DNA of 64,000 nucleotides from NCBI RefSeq assembly GCF_029227915.1, contig NC_079883.1, positions 15,624,001 through 15,688,000 of the forward strand, given 5' to 3'. Below are positions 10,801 to 21,118 of this stretch, in pieces. The stretch is from Hydractinia symbiolongicarpus. Its lineage: Eukaryota > Cnidaria > Hydrozoa > Anthoathecata > Hydractiniidae. Below the pieces are notes generated by a model. The model was not told where the DNA came from, ran no database searches, and saw only the letters and a list, made by a program, of their open reading frames with translations. Each line of letters begins with the position of its first letter. The stretch's first letter is position 1. A program made the translations under genes and the position numbers.

Positions 10801-13630
10801 CTATAATGAACCCTGTATATGCTTTCAGATGATATATATATTTTAAAAAAAAATATTTTTAATACATGTATGCCAAAATGGTTAAAAATAAATTAAAAAT
10901 GCTATTTAGTTTAAAATTGAAATTTTTAAATGTTTCTAAAGAAGGGTAAACATCACAAATTTAAAATCTTAAGATGTAAATATTCTGAAAACAGAAAAGA
11001 GAATTTCTAAAATTTAAAAAAAGACTAAAACGAGGTTAATGACTATAACAAGTAATAATGAAAGATTTACCTTCTCAGTCGCATTAGGTGAAGAAAACAA
11101 TTTTGATGTGGATAACCGATTAATTTTCTTAAAATGAAGCTAGAATAAAAGTTTGTATATATATCATTTATTCTTGGACTGCTAAGACAATGCAGTTTCT
11201 CTTCAATTTGCAAATGTAGAGGAAAGGGTCAAATTGTCAATATTGGCAGCTCACGCAGGCCCTAAATATTGATAAGTGAACTATACAAGTTTAAAATGTG
11301 TGAATCTAAAATAGAAATAAACCCACATAATTAATTGTGAGGAAAGACTTCAAAATTTACAATTTTGTCTCATATAATCTGATCAAATCTGTAGCTGCCA
11401 AATCAATCCTGCTCACGAAAAGACTTGCCCAATTCTGACAAATGAGAAACTAGCTGAGCTATTAATTGCTCCCCTAATTCCACAAAAATTTTGTCTGGCA
11501 GAGCAATATCAATTCATCTCACATGGAAATCGATGTTATCTTTTGTATTATTTGCAGTAAAAAATAACCAAAATAAATAAATCAAAGGACAATTTAAAGT
11601 TTTGTAAGTTTTTATATTATTACTGATGTGTAAAAATTTAAGTTTACTACTCTTTAAATTTTGTGCTATTGTCAGTAAAATGAAAGTTTTATTGCTAATT
11701 TTCAGGTAAAAACTTCAAAAAATATTTTTAGGTTCGTCAAATTGAATCTATACTAAATTCAAAGATTTTTTTTCTGCACTAAATTTATGCCCCATCATTT
11801 GTCAGATCACCAAATCAAAATGGCATAAAATTTGCAGGAATAAACAATAATTACCCCAGTAATGACAATATAATGAACTACATATAGAAGAGTAACAAGC
11901 TGTTGTTTGAAAAATATATAAAAATTGCAGGTTACAATAAAAAACAAATATTGTTTTACTAATATTATGGCTTCACAACATGTTATTTATATTTATTTTT
12001 TTTTGCAATTCAGAAAAAAGTTCAAGGAACTGGCTGGAAAAGCACACACTTTCAAAAGATATTTGCAGCGTTCCATTTAAGAATTACGAAGTAATTACCA
12101 AAAAAAAATTCAACTTAAGTGAATTCTAGGATGAACATTCTTATAAGCTATTATCAGGGAATTCCATAGGTCATGTGCATGTGCAAAAGCTGTTCAGGCA
12201 TGTGATTTATCAGGCGTTCTAAACATGCTTTTCGCATACGTAAAAACAAAGAAAAAATATATAAATAATTCCTTTCCCTGCATTATAACTAAGTTGTCAC
12301 ATACAGCAATGCATGAAGCATATGCTTTAGGTGAAAATGGTACGCACACACCCTCACACACACTTCCTTCTTTTATGATTTCATTTTGAGTTTTTTTATC
12401 TGTTAGTGTATACCAACTTGGCAACTTGTCTCAGATGTAGCTCCAGTTGCTTCAAATATTGCCATCTACCTTTTTTTAATGCTCAAAACAGATTCGATGT
12501 TAGGAAAACTTGGTGACACAAATTACTAAAGAGAATCTTTGGAGGAAAGCACACAGGGTGACAAAAATGTTTCTTAAAAACATATCTAGTCTGTCTAGTT
12601 TCATAATAATATAGGTTTGTTTGGTACTTGATCAATGATTTCAAAGATAACAATAGATTTGAGTCGCAATTTAATATAGCCTAGTAAATTTTACCATAGC
12701 CCCAGGTTAGCCTATGTGGGAGAAATTAGTGAGATTGCACACTTTTTCGCCGCTTTCGGATGTTGCAGGGAGTTGTCTAGTAGAACGTAGCTTCAAATGA
12801 GCATTAAATGCTCTAGGACTTCCTATCTAAGCCATGACCCCTTCTGGAAATAATAGAAAGGGTATATATCTCCTTCAATTTTATAGAGGTAGCCATATAA
12901 AATATGCACATTCACTTATTTATCTATCTTACCCCCACCGCGCAAAAAATTCCCATCTGCGATCTACCCCAGCAATGTTTCATTACAGGTAAAGATGGTA
13001 GTATGGTACATCCTAGATGTACGGCTCAGGACATCATGTCATAGCCATCCAGTGTTGCCAGTGAAAAAAGAAAGTGACGGAGAAAAATGAAATCACAGAA
13101 TTAAAACATTAACGTAATATGGACGGTATACACTATTTATCTGCTTGGTCTTACTTTTTTTTTCCTTCTGATTAGCACAAAGGCTTAGGCACTAAATATG
13201 TCACATACAGGAATTTGTCTAGTGGCTTTATAGCCATATCTGTTCCTATGAGTCAGCTATTTCACTGATGAGCAGAGTAATGACAACATTACTCATATTT
13301 TCCACTTCATGCAAGAGTTTTCATTTAGCATGGTGATTTTATTTGCATGCAGTAGCTTGTTTAACCTTGTTTGTTTTATCTTAGTACTCTCTTATAAATG
13401 TAAATCAGGCAAAATATATAGCTAAATACTGATGTTATATGGCTAGAATTAGCATGTTAAGTTGTTTTAACGCAAAGCTCCAATAAATCAGATTTGCAAT
13501 CCTATACCGACCTTTCCAACACAAAATGCAAAATTAAACAAACCTGGTGGGTATTAGTTAAAATTGTTTTATTTTGAATACTACACAAACATTTCCTTGC
13601 TCCTCGCCTGATAAAACCAGTAGTCGCCAT
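7684..13630 (-). CDS. MRPS10: Mitochondrial ribosomal protein S10 (uS10m), five coding exons
   Basis: Five exons joined in frame (13544-13630, 11071-11139, 10610-10734, 8354-8462, 7684-7821; 528 bases including the stop) give a protein of 175 residues, somewhat shorter than the roughly 200 of human MRPS10. The N-terminus ([20 protein letters not shown]) is basic and lacks acidic residues, as expected of a mitochondrial targeting sequence. The core motifs are [30 protein letters not shown] and [20 protein letters not shown], which match the uS10 fold that binds the small-subunit rRNA at the head of the mitoribosome. All four introns have GT-AG borders and the phases agree. This is a housekeeping gene; a 5' segment of it is duplicated at 19.7 kb. 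The N-terminal exon is the least certain because it rests on phase and presequence character. Confidence 0.88.
7822..8353 (-). other. MRPS10 intron 4
   Basis: AT-rich intron with no second coding signal. Confidence 0.8.
8354..8462 (-). CDS. MRPS10: MRPS10 exon 4
   Basis: Acceptor TTTTATATTAG; donor GTGAAAATA after CTCCAG. It encodes the family signature [20 protein letters not shown], the most diagnostic part of the protein. Confidence 0.92.
8463..10609 (-). other. MRPS10 intron 3
   Basis: About 2.1 kb of AT-rich DNA. No nested gene or clear transposon was recognised; short open frames at 8891-9094 and 10282-10491 have no supporting features. Confidence 0.75.
10610..10734 (-). CDS. MRPS10: MRPS10 exon 3
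   Basis: Acceptor TTCTTCCAG; donor GTAAGAAG. It encodes the start of the uS10 fold: [20 protein letters not shown] and [12 protein letters not shown]. It ends in phase 2, and the split Arg codon is completed by the first base of exon 4. Confidence 0.88.
11071..11139 (-). CDS. MRPS10: MRPS10 exon 2
   Basis: Preceded by a pyrimidine-rich acceptor (CTTTTATTCTAG) and followed by GTAAATC. The 23 codons ([17 protein letters not shown] in the middle) extend the presequence and are phase 0 at both ends. Confidence 0.75.
11140..13543 (-). other. MRPS10 intron 1 with a SINE copy
   Basis: About 2.4 kb. It contains a plus-strand SINE body at about 12693-12930; nothing else is recognised. A short ATG-led frame near 12470 (minus) was tested as an alternative first exon and gives the wrong splice phase. 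Confidence 0.65.
12693..12930 (+). mobile_element. SINE body, 5'-truncated copy
   Basis: This stretch matches the minus-strand SINE at 38118-38492 over its 3' two thirds: shared phrases include GGGAGTTGTCTAGTAGA, GAGCATTAAATGCTCTAGGA and GCCATATAAAATATGCACA. It lacks the tRNA-like head and ends in a short TATC-type tail, as the other copy does. Confidence 0.75.
13544..13630 (-). CDS. MRPS10: MRPS10 exon 1 (coding part)
   Basis: Runs from ATG (13628-13630) to CCACCAG followed by the donor GTTTGT. It encodes 29 residues rich in Arg, Lys, Thr and Ser with no Asp or Glu, a mitochondrial presequence. It ends in phase 0, matching exon 2. Its first 62 bases lie in a segment duplicated at 19663-20010. 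Confidence 0.7.
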
Positions 13631-13918
13631 ATTACCCAAAGGGTGGTTTGCACGGTGACGAATTAGCTGTAAAATATTTTTTTCGAAGCAATTGAGCTTC
13701 GCGAGCGAAGCGAAATTGTGGAGCACGTTTGCTACACACGCGAGGTATATACCAAGAGAATTACTGAGATTCTCAAAATTTCGATAGAAAAAAAGTCATA
13801 TAAAATCAGCGTAAAGAAATAGGACTGATATTTTTGCACATAAAGCTAGGGTATTTTTTTTTCTAATAAAACAAGTAAGTTTGGACCGAGGGGTTAAAGT
13901 ATAAGTTTAGTAAAAAAG
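13569..13918 (-). repeat. Segment duplicated at 19663-20010 (copy overlapping the MRPS10 start)
   Basis: About 350 bases that recur nearly unchanged 6.1 kb away in the same orientation. It spans the first 62 coding bases of MRPS10 and 288 bases upstream, including a GCTTCG-CGAG-CGAAGC hairpin near 13695-13712. Confidence 0.9.
13631..13918 (-). promoter_or_regulatory. MRPS10: Probable MRPS10 promoter / 5' leader region
   Basis: This lies immediately 5' of the MRPS10 start codon. It is locally richer in CpG than its surroundings (GCTTCGCGAGCGAAGCG and CACACGCGAGG). No TATA box or transcription start was fixed. The call rests on position and composition only. Confidence 0.35.
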
Positions 13919-14035
13919 TACAGCTCGTACCCCACCTTTTTTTTTTTTGAATTTTTTTGAATTTTTTGGTAGTCCTGTTTCTAAACGACTTTACTTGTGT
14001 ATTTTAAGCTTTTTTGTTGCTGGGCTTTTTCAAGT

Positions 14036-14399
14036 AATACACCTTTACGATAATTCAATTGTAAATGCGTTCCTACGGCTCTCCATCGTTTTACAATATC
14101 GAAAAAAAGGAGGAAAAATCGTGTTTTTATGAGAGTTTGTTACAGACGAAAGCGTGTTTTCTCCAATTTTTTAACTTCCATCGAATCAATTTCTTTCAAC
14201 TTTTCAGGAAACGTTAATAATAATAAGATACAACTTATGTGTACTTTTCATTAAAACAAAACGCGGCAAGAAAAGTTATCACGAAAAAACGTGTTTTCTC
14301 CTTAATAACCTCCTATAAAAGTGTGATGTTTACCCCCTCTGATCGCAAAATAAGCTGCGATGGAGTGTTAGTTTTCCCGAATTATCGTAAAGGTGTATT
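14036..14399. mobile_element. 364-base MITE with 21-base perfect terminal inverted repeats
   Basis: AATACACCTTTACGATAATTC at 14036-14056 is repeated as its exact complement at 14379-14399. The termini can be read as TA|CACCTT...AAGGTG|TA, which fits a TA target-site duplication as made by Tc1/mariner-type transposases. There is no coding capacity inside. Confidence 0.7.
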
Positions 14400-14517
14400 T
14401 GTACAATTATAACGCGCCTAGCTGTGTTTTATTTTGTTGTTTCCAAGAAGATGTAAGAATACAATATTATCATTTTTAATTTATCCAAAGCAAGGTAAGG
14501 CTTAAGCATACAAAAGG

Positions 14518-14542
14518 TAGCTAGCTAGCTAGCTAGCTAGCT
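14518..14542. repeat. (CTAG)n short tandem repeat
   Basis: About six CTAG units in a row. Confidence 0.9.
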
Positions 14543-16105
14543 CTGTTTTGTATAAAAGAATTGAAAGTAATTTGTAGAATACATATGGAGAAGCTGTATT
14601 ACTACCTGACTGATAGCCAGCTATAGGAAAACCTGTAGTTTGGGCGCAGGCAAAACAAATATCTCTGGGTGTTAGAGTAAGCTGACCAACCGTTTTTCAT
14701 CACAATTTCTTATTTATTAAAAGACGGGTGTGCTGATAAGCCGCATACGCCTAAAAAAATGTGGGTGTTTTCGAGCGAGTGCAGCGTTTTGAAAAAAATT
14801 AAAGTATAGCTATATTTCCCGTAAAAACCTGCATAGACTTGAACAATGCCCTTTTTCCAACTATCTTCCGCATGGTTATGTTACAAGGAATTGCATTTCG
14901 GGAATGCTCCGGGCGAGTTCAGGAATGTGCAGGCGGTTTCGGAGGACAACCACCAATTTAATTCGAAAAGTTGCCCAAACTCCCCCTTATATAGGCGGGT
15001 ATTTGCGACTTATTGGCACCCTCTTTTATTAAGTAACCTGTCACAATAATTAAAAAAATATCCACTTTTGCTATCAAACCAACAACAATGTAATTGTCAA
15101 TAGAAATTATTTGTCCGTAGGCCCTCCAATAGAACAAGGTTTATAACGACATTAAAACTGTCATTTAAACACAAATCCAAGGATGCCCAAGCCGCACATG
15201 CCTCTAAAATGCAAGGCATTTTCGAAACTGCTTGTAATTTTAAAATATTCTCAGGAATAATAGACTAAGGGAAGCTACATCACAGTTTCTTGTCCACCGC
15301 CCACCGCTAATTTTATTGGAAAAGTCGCCCGAACTCGCCTTTATATATGTGGGCTTGTGCCCCCCCCCTTTTGTTTTAGAATATTCTCAGGAATAACCAA
15401 GGGAAATTACATCACAGTTTCTTGTCCACCACCACCACGTGTGTTTGAGAACAACCTACATCAAAAAGTTCATTATTTTTAAAATTATTTGTGTAAAATT
15501 TACCATTTTATTTACGATAAACCATTTCTCAGTCATTTTATCCTAACCATGGTACTATTCTATAGATCTATAGTGATGATGAAAAACAGCACTTTCAATT
15601 CCATTGACTTGGCCATCCCTTAAAGGCGCTGGAAACTTCACTATATCAAAATGTTTTCTTTTCCTTTTAGATTGTGTACAATGGGAGTGAGTGATGTAAT
15701 CTTTCAATGCGTGTGATGAAAAGAAAGCGAAACCGTTATTGTTTTTCTGCCAAAAATTTATTTAATAAATCTTGATAAAGTTAAAAAACTGTTTTGATTT
15801 GTTTGTTTTTGTTTTTAAACTCACACATAAAAACTCATCATTGTAGAGTACAGTTCTATTGCTGCAGATAGGAAAAAAGTTACAAAACTTATATAGTAAT
15901 GGCTGAAAATATATACAAGCATGAAATGAAAGTAGAACACATAATATAAGCAACAAAAAAAACAAGGAAATAACACATCTCTATATAATATTAATAAGCG
16001 CGAACAAAATATATATATACATAGCATAGCTCACAACGTAAAATATGTCAAAACATAGAGTCCAAATCCAAAGTAGTAGTAGAAAATAAAATAAAATAAA
16101 ATATG
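14543..16105. repeat. Non-coding DNA with a local duplication (about 15240-15440)
   Basis: The phrase ATATTCTCAGGAATAA followed by ACATCACAGTTTCTTGTCCA occurs at about 15244 and again at about 15384, and a GTCGCCCGAACTCGCC-type phrase recurs at about 14962 and 15321. These look like a degraded repeat array of about 140 and 350 base spacing. The open frame at 14846-15049 overlaps the array and has no gene-like features. Confidence 0.5.
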
Positions 16106-16876
16106 TCATGCAAGGTGTGATGCCATAAGTCGTTGGGCAGACAGCCGATGAGCAAGGGGCATGTGAAGGTAAAGAAACATACTACCAGATTTCCAGTCCC
16201 CCAATAAGGATATGACATCCAGGGGAATACCTGCCCCTAAAGCAAAGGTAGCACCTCCACGGCGAAACGAGTGGGTACCATATTGGGAGGTAGAACACTC
16301 TAACTCTGTCAACACTTTTTTCATAACGGACATGAAAGTCCGATATGTCAATATAGTGTTGGGTAGCATCGAGGATTTGCGCCAACAAAAGGCTTGAGCA
16401 TCAGGCAGAACACCTGGAGTGAGAGAAAAAGCATGCAAAATAGCCCAAACTGGACAAAGAGAAGAAGAAGGAATAGCCACCAGTGGAACAGTAATTGTGC
16501 GCTTTCCCAGTTGGATGGTCTTACTCCATCTAACTAGAACGAGAATATGGTCATCATGAAAAGTAAAATCAGACCGAACTAGTTGTCTGAGCGGATTAAG
16601 TATCGTAGAAGATGCTGGCAATAAATGTGACTTACGAAACAGACCAAAAAATGAAACTAAACAAACAGCCCAAAGTGAAGCATGAAAGCTACAGTTTAGG
16701 TTAAGGCGAGAGCGAATACCAAAAAGAAGAGCAGTAGTAATAGGAAGACGTGGCTTGGGCGGAACGCCAAGCATACGCTTCATACCTTTTAAAACTTTTG
16801 ATAGTGTCCAATTGTTGGTTAGAGTATTAGCATATCCCATCTCTAGCTCTTTTTTTGTATTCTCAGGAGAATACAA
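16106..16876 (-). pseudogene. Tyrosine recombinase of the DIRS-like element
   Basis: About 256 codons open to a stop at 16106; no ATG is available at the beginning, and the domain is presumably entered from upstream. The lambda-integrase-type motifs are visible: an Arg in LFRKSHLLP, HSFRRGGA (the His-x-x-Arg box), LLGDWKS, and a Tyr in the FLYLHMP segment that fits the nucleophile position. Recombinases of this type insert circular cDNA without target-site duplication. The domain itself looks undamaged, unlike the rest of the element. Confidence 0.8.
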
Positions 16877-16879
16877 AAA

Positions 16880-17731
16880 TTAGCTACCACAGATGATATA
16901 CTTACCAATGAGAAAATAATAAGAATAGGCAGACATATGATTGATGGCAACCAAATCACAGACTGAAGTCAGTGAGTTGAGCTGCAAAAAGTGCAAAAAT
17001 GATAATAAGTGTTGTCTTGAATGAAGACGTGATATGTCGTCAGCAAGGACATTTTGAGCACCAGCTACATGGAAAGCCTTTAAACGAAAATTGAAGGTGG
17101 CCGATAACCAAAAAAACTGACGTAAATAGTCCATCATAACAGGGTGATGGGTAGTTCCTTTATTAAGCATAGCAACAGCAGCAGTATTATCGCAGAAGAC
17201 ATGAATAGTTTTGTTCTTCCAAGTGGGAGCCCAGCGAATAGCAGAAAGAACTTCACACAGGGCTTCCTTAAAATTAATATGCAAAGAGGCAAGAGGGGAA
17301 TGGTCTACCCATAGATGAGAATAGAACCAATCACCTTCAAAAAAGGCACCAACGGCGTCAGAGCAAGCATCAGTTTGCAGACTGGTAATAGGTTTTTGGT
17401 CATAGAAATTGCATTGTCCATTAAACACACCCAAGAACTGATCCCACCAAGCTATATCCCTGTGAAATTCGAGCGTCAAGCGACACTTCGAGGCAGGGGA
17501 AGACAAGGTGTTCATCAGATCCAGGACACGTCTCAAGAACGTTCTACCATCATACACGACTTTACAAGCCCAATTTAGGCGACCAGCAAGGCGTTGCAAC
17601 TCTTTCTTAGAGGCTCTTTGCTTGGTTAAAAAATGTGACACTACTTCTCTCAATGCATCCAGTTTAGCAGGTGGAAGAGAAAGGGTAAGTGACACAGTGT
17701 CAAGCAGAATTCCAAGAAAAGTTGCTGGCAT
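16880..17731 (-). pseudogene. DIRS-like RT connection and RNase H domain
   Basis: This 283-codon open frame begins inside the element protein (ATFLGILLD follows directly from the RT). It contains LAGRLNWACKVVYDGRTFLR, the usual connection segment, and RNase H acidic positions in LQTDAC, NFKEAL, VFCDNTAA and VLADDISR. The frame is the longest intact piece of the element. It ends shortly before the recombinase, which is in another frame. Confidence 0.82.
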
Positions 17732-17739
17732 GGAGGAAC

Positions 17740-18369
17740 TAACTTAGCAGGGCTAAGCTGAAACCCTAGTGCAACAAGTAATTTGCAGAGTGTGTTATAG
17801 GCCTCATAACATTCAGTCTGTGTTCAGCCAATAACAAGGAAATCATCTAGGTAGACAATAACGAGAGGAAAACCTCGTCTTAGCATCATACGACGAACAG
17901 AATGTGTAAGGCAATGAAATATTCCAGGAGCACTTCAACCTCCAAAAGGAAGTCGAGTATCGACAAGATATGAGTATCGAGTACTTCCAGAAATCCGCCA
18001 TTTTAGACCAAGCACAGCATAGTTTGATGGATGAACAGGTACTGACCGATATGCATGGCGTAGATCAACCTTGGCCATAAAATATCCCTGTTTGATCATA
18101 GCACAGGCATCATCGATAGTTTGAAATTTTTGTTTTTCAATATCAATATACGTATTGACACCCTTTCCAACTGGCATGGAACAGTCATGTATAAGGCGTA
18201 ACTCGTCAGAGTCAGGTTTGGGGACAGCCCAAAGAGCACTGACAATGGTAGGTTTACATTGAGTAAGAATATAGTTACCAGTTTTAAGTTCATCCAGCAG
18301 AGTAGCTTCTACTTTCATATGAGCTGTAGGACTGGTAACAGAAAAGTAGTTATTCATTTCGGCAGGCAA
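17740..18369 (-). pseudogene. DIRS-like reverse transcriptase with premature stops
   Basis: The 18369-17935 stretch shows SALWAVPKPDSDELRLIHDC (fingers), FMAKVDLRHAYRSVPVHP (motif A with Asp) and RLPFGG, then an in-frame TGA. Past the stop the same frame continues to the catalytic YLDDF box at about 17850, then meets a second TGA. A one-base shift near 17740 is needed to enter the RNase H frame. The key Asp residues are still present, so decay is by stops and frameshift and not by loss of the active site. Confidence 0.8.
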
Positions 18370-18559
18370 TAAATCAGAGTCCTTAAGAAGAAGCTGAAAA
18401 CCACAGTGAATTTCACTAAGGAGAAAGTCACGATCTGGGTCTTCAGCCAGTTCATTGGTCCATAAGTCAACATTAAGAAGAGTGCGAAATTCTGAGGGTA
18501 GTCAATTGTCAGAATTGTGGTTTTGTCCAGAATGAGGTTTGCCTGATTACCAATTTTGC

Positions 18560-18960
18560 GGTTGCAGACGTGGGTGAATTTACATTCTGTTTTCTGGCAA
18601 CCTTTTTGGCGGTTAAAATTACGACATATTTCTGCACCGGAAGAAGTATGTGTAGGAAACCCTAAAGACGATCCTGAGACAGGTGAACCAGAATTTTCCC
18701 TTACTTAAGGTACTGGAAGGGTTAGAGATAGGAGGGGAGGCCCAACGAGGTATAAGCATCACTTCATGCAAATGGCTATTGTCAAAGCTCCATGGATAGC
18801 CATAAGTGTGCTAAAGAATTCGATATTCATCGTCATACTTTAGCACAGACTCCCAGGTGTACTTTCTAGCCAACTCTAAGATCTTAATGGAATAAGACAA
18901 ATAGTCACGTAAATCGGACGAGGTTGGCAATCTGGCAGAAGACAATAATTCTTTGTTATC
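18560..18960 (-). pseudogene. DIRS-like gag C-terminus with CCCH-type zinc finger
   Basis: One frame reads SYSIKILELARKYTWESV followed by a Tyr/Asp-rich segment, an in-frame TAG, and then PWSFDNSHLHEVMLIPR. Further on (about 18560-18640) comes CRNFNRQKGCQKTECKFTH, a C-x8-C-x4-C-x3-H arrangement. This combination occurs in gag-like proteins of cnidarian YR retroelements, by my recollection of the family. The reading frame is interrupted, so only the outline remains. Confidence 0.55.
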
Positions 18961-19662
18961 ATGTCAACCCGGTATACTGATGCTTAGATGTCAGATTTGA
19001 TAGATTCATTCATTATTCCATTGGCCGGTTTTGACAATTGGCTCAATTTGACCCATTTCATGTTAGATTCAATTTGTCCATGGTTTTCTATATTACGTGA
19101 TGTGCAAGAAAGAAGAAAGAAGAAAAAAGATTTTTATGGGTTATTAATGTAACCCTTCAAGTTTTCAAAAAACATTATTTTGGAATACCAGCTGCTATGA
19201 AAAAGTAGTTAGATTTCTGTTTTTTTTTCAATGTATTCTTATGAAATAGGTGTCTGGTAATTATACATTAAAAAAAATGATAATTGGGGCATTTGCGACA
19301 AAAAATATTTGGCTTCACGAAAAATTTTGACTAAAGACTTTTTAAACCTGTATCCGCCCCTGATACAAGCCAGAGTACTTTAGGAAGAAGATCTATATAT
19401 GTGTGCATTTAAACACTCATAAATATATATTTATGAGTCACTAATTGTTTCCCGCGAGTTTTCGAAATTCCTTTCTAGCGGTTTCTGTGGCTTTTAGTGC
19501 CGGTATTTTTATGTGAAAAGATATGTTTTTGTGGGTTTTCTGTTAAGGTCATCTCTGAAATTGTTAACTTTAAGACCAACTTCTGCCGATTGTGCAACTC
19601 AATGTACTGCATATCTTTTAGAATAGTAGTCTTTAGTTTTATTATTCTGTGGGAAAAGGTGG
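18961..19662. other. AT-rich DNA, nothing recognised
   Basis: This stretch lies between the DIRS-like element and the duplicated MRPS10 segment. The open frames at 19475-19760 are on both strands and lack features of a gene. Confidence 0.4.
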
Positions 19663-20010
19663 TTATTTTGAATACTACACAAACATTTCCTTGCTCCTCG
19701 CCTGATAAAACCAGTAGTCGCCATATTACCCAAAGGGGAGTTTGCACGGTGGCGAATTAGCTGTAAAATATTTTTTCCGAAGCAATTGAGCTTCGCGAGC
19801 GAAGCGAAATTGTCGAGCACGTTTGCTACACGCGAGGTATATACCAAGAGAATTATTGAGATTCTCAAAATTTCGATAGAAAAAAAGTCATATAAAATCA
19901 GCGTAAAGAAATAGGACTGATATTTTTGCACATAAAGCTAGGGTATCTTTTTTTCTAATAAAACAAGTAAGTTTGGACCGAGGGGTTAAAGTATAAGTTT
20001 AGTAAAAAAG
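19663..20010 (-). repeat. Second copy of the MRPS10 upstream/exon-1 segment
   Basis: Nearly identical to 13569-13918, with a few substitutions and small gaps (for example CACACGCGAGG against CACGCGAGG). It contains the ATG and the first 20 or so presequence codons ([20 protein letters not shown]), then diverges at CAAAATAA before the splice donor. Without the donor it cannot serve as the MRPS10 first exon in the same way. Confidence 0.9.
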
Positions 20011-21004
20011 GCAATAAGTACGCCCCCCACCCCCGGATTTTGACCCCCTCCTCCGTGTTTTGGTCTCGATTATACGTCCGCCGAACTTGAACACGCAGAG
20101 AGGAATATGCTGTGAACAGGAAACGGTAGTCGGTATATTAGATACGTATTGTTGAGACAATAAACGAAACGAAAATATGGGAAATAAGTTTGTTTTTCAG
20201 AGTATTTCTTTCTACATACGGGACAAAACCAATTCGACGCTTTTGGTAATTTTTTCAAAGTTGTGTGTTAAAACTCATTTTTTTGTTCTTTGCTATTTTG
20301 CGAATTTCTTATTCTTATACGTTCTTCTCCCATTTCTTTCGAAAGCATCAACTTCATCGCCACTCGAAGTGGAAATATTTTGTCTATCCATTTTACGTTG
20401 AAAATAAGACAAATGAAGGTATTAAAATAGTATATAAGTAAAAACTCTAAAACTCCAATTTAATTTTTCTACACTAGCGAGCTGCGTTAACAACAACCTC
20501 GTCGAAACTACGTTTACAGTGTTGCACAGTTTCACATTACGTTAACGTCGTTGTATATTCAATTGAAACATCGAACGATCAATGGAACGATCAAACCGTT
20601 TATGAATGATGCAAATTTCGCAATCGAAACAAACTTTATCTTCTTAAGTATATGGGAAATCCATTTCCAGCACTATAGATATAAAATATCAAACTGTCAG
20701 ACATGTAATATATGGAATATCAGTCACAGGCATGAGAGATATGGAAATTTTAACTGCCGGTCATTTATGTTTGGTAAATCAAAGGCCGGCATAACATAGT
20801 ACAAATATCATCGGCCGGCTGCCTGCCATACAGACACGGCGAATTTAAAATACTGAATGTAAGCACTCAATGTTAAACAAGAGAGCTCTTTTGAATTCTT
20901 TCCAGTAACGAGTTTTCCTGAGAATAAACAATGAATATTGCATTCTGTTTGGTTAAAAGTTTACAGCGAAATATGCAATTATTCGCAACGATTGTGATGA
21001 ATAC
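20011..21004. other. Non-coding DNA with degenerate ORF remnants
   Basis: On the minus strand around 20200-20395 an ATG-led Ser/Arg-rich peptide (MDRQNISTSSGDEVDAFE) ends at a stop, and a nearby frame has WFCPVCRKKYSEKQ, a possible zinc-knuckle scrap of an unidentified element. Near 20740-20830 GCCGGC/GCCGGT motifs recur. Nothing here forms a supported gene. Confidence 0.35.
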
Positions 21005-21009
21005 AAGTC

Positions 21010-21118
21010 TGCTAAATTACGTGATTGACGTGCTTACGTGCTCACGTGCTTTACGTGCTCACGTGCTTTACGTGCTCGCGTGTTTTACATGCTCACGTGC
21101 TTTACGTGCTTACGTGTT
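21010..21118 (+). repeat. Array of ACGTGCT units (left arm of an inverted pair)
   Basis: About eleven 8-9-base units of the type ACGTGCTC/ACGTGCTTT run from 21028 to 21118. Several junctions form the E-box palindrome CACGTG (21043, 21060, 21094). The arm begins with TGCTAAATTACGT, which reappears inverted in the right arm. Confidence 0.85.

Larger units (their letters stand above)
16106..18960 (-). mobile_element. DIRS-like (tyrosine-recombinase) retroelement, degenerate
   Basis: On the minus strand, in order: the C-terminal part of a gag-like ORF with a CCCH-type finger (about 18960-18560), reverse transcriptase (18369 to about 17750), RNase H (within 17731-16880) and a tyrosine recombinase (16876-16106). 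This gag-RT-RH-YR order defines DIRS-type elements, which integrate by a recombinase in place of a DDE integrase. Stops and a frameshift in the RT and gag parts show that it is not functional. No methyltransferase domain was recognised between RNase H and recombinase. Terminal repeats could not be delimited by eye. Confidence 0.85.

Noticed and set aside
12416-12475. A short ATG-led minus-strand peptide as an alternative MRPS10 first exon
   Set aside because: Its possible donor gives a phase that puts a stop at the start of exon 2, and its peptide is acidic, unlike a mitochondrial presequence.
16860-16910. A spliceosomal intron joining RNase H and recombinase of the DIRS-like element (GTAAGTATAT donor near 16906)
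   Set aside because: The donor is a good match, but no acceptor restores the recombinase frame, and a stop lies just before it in that frame.
19599-19931. A 110-codon minus-strand ORF as a second gene
   Set aside because: It is the read-through of the duplicated MRPS10 exon-1 segment, with unrelated sequence on both sides.
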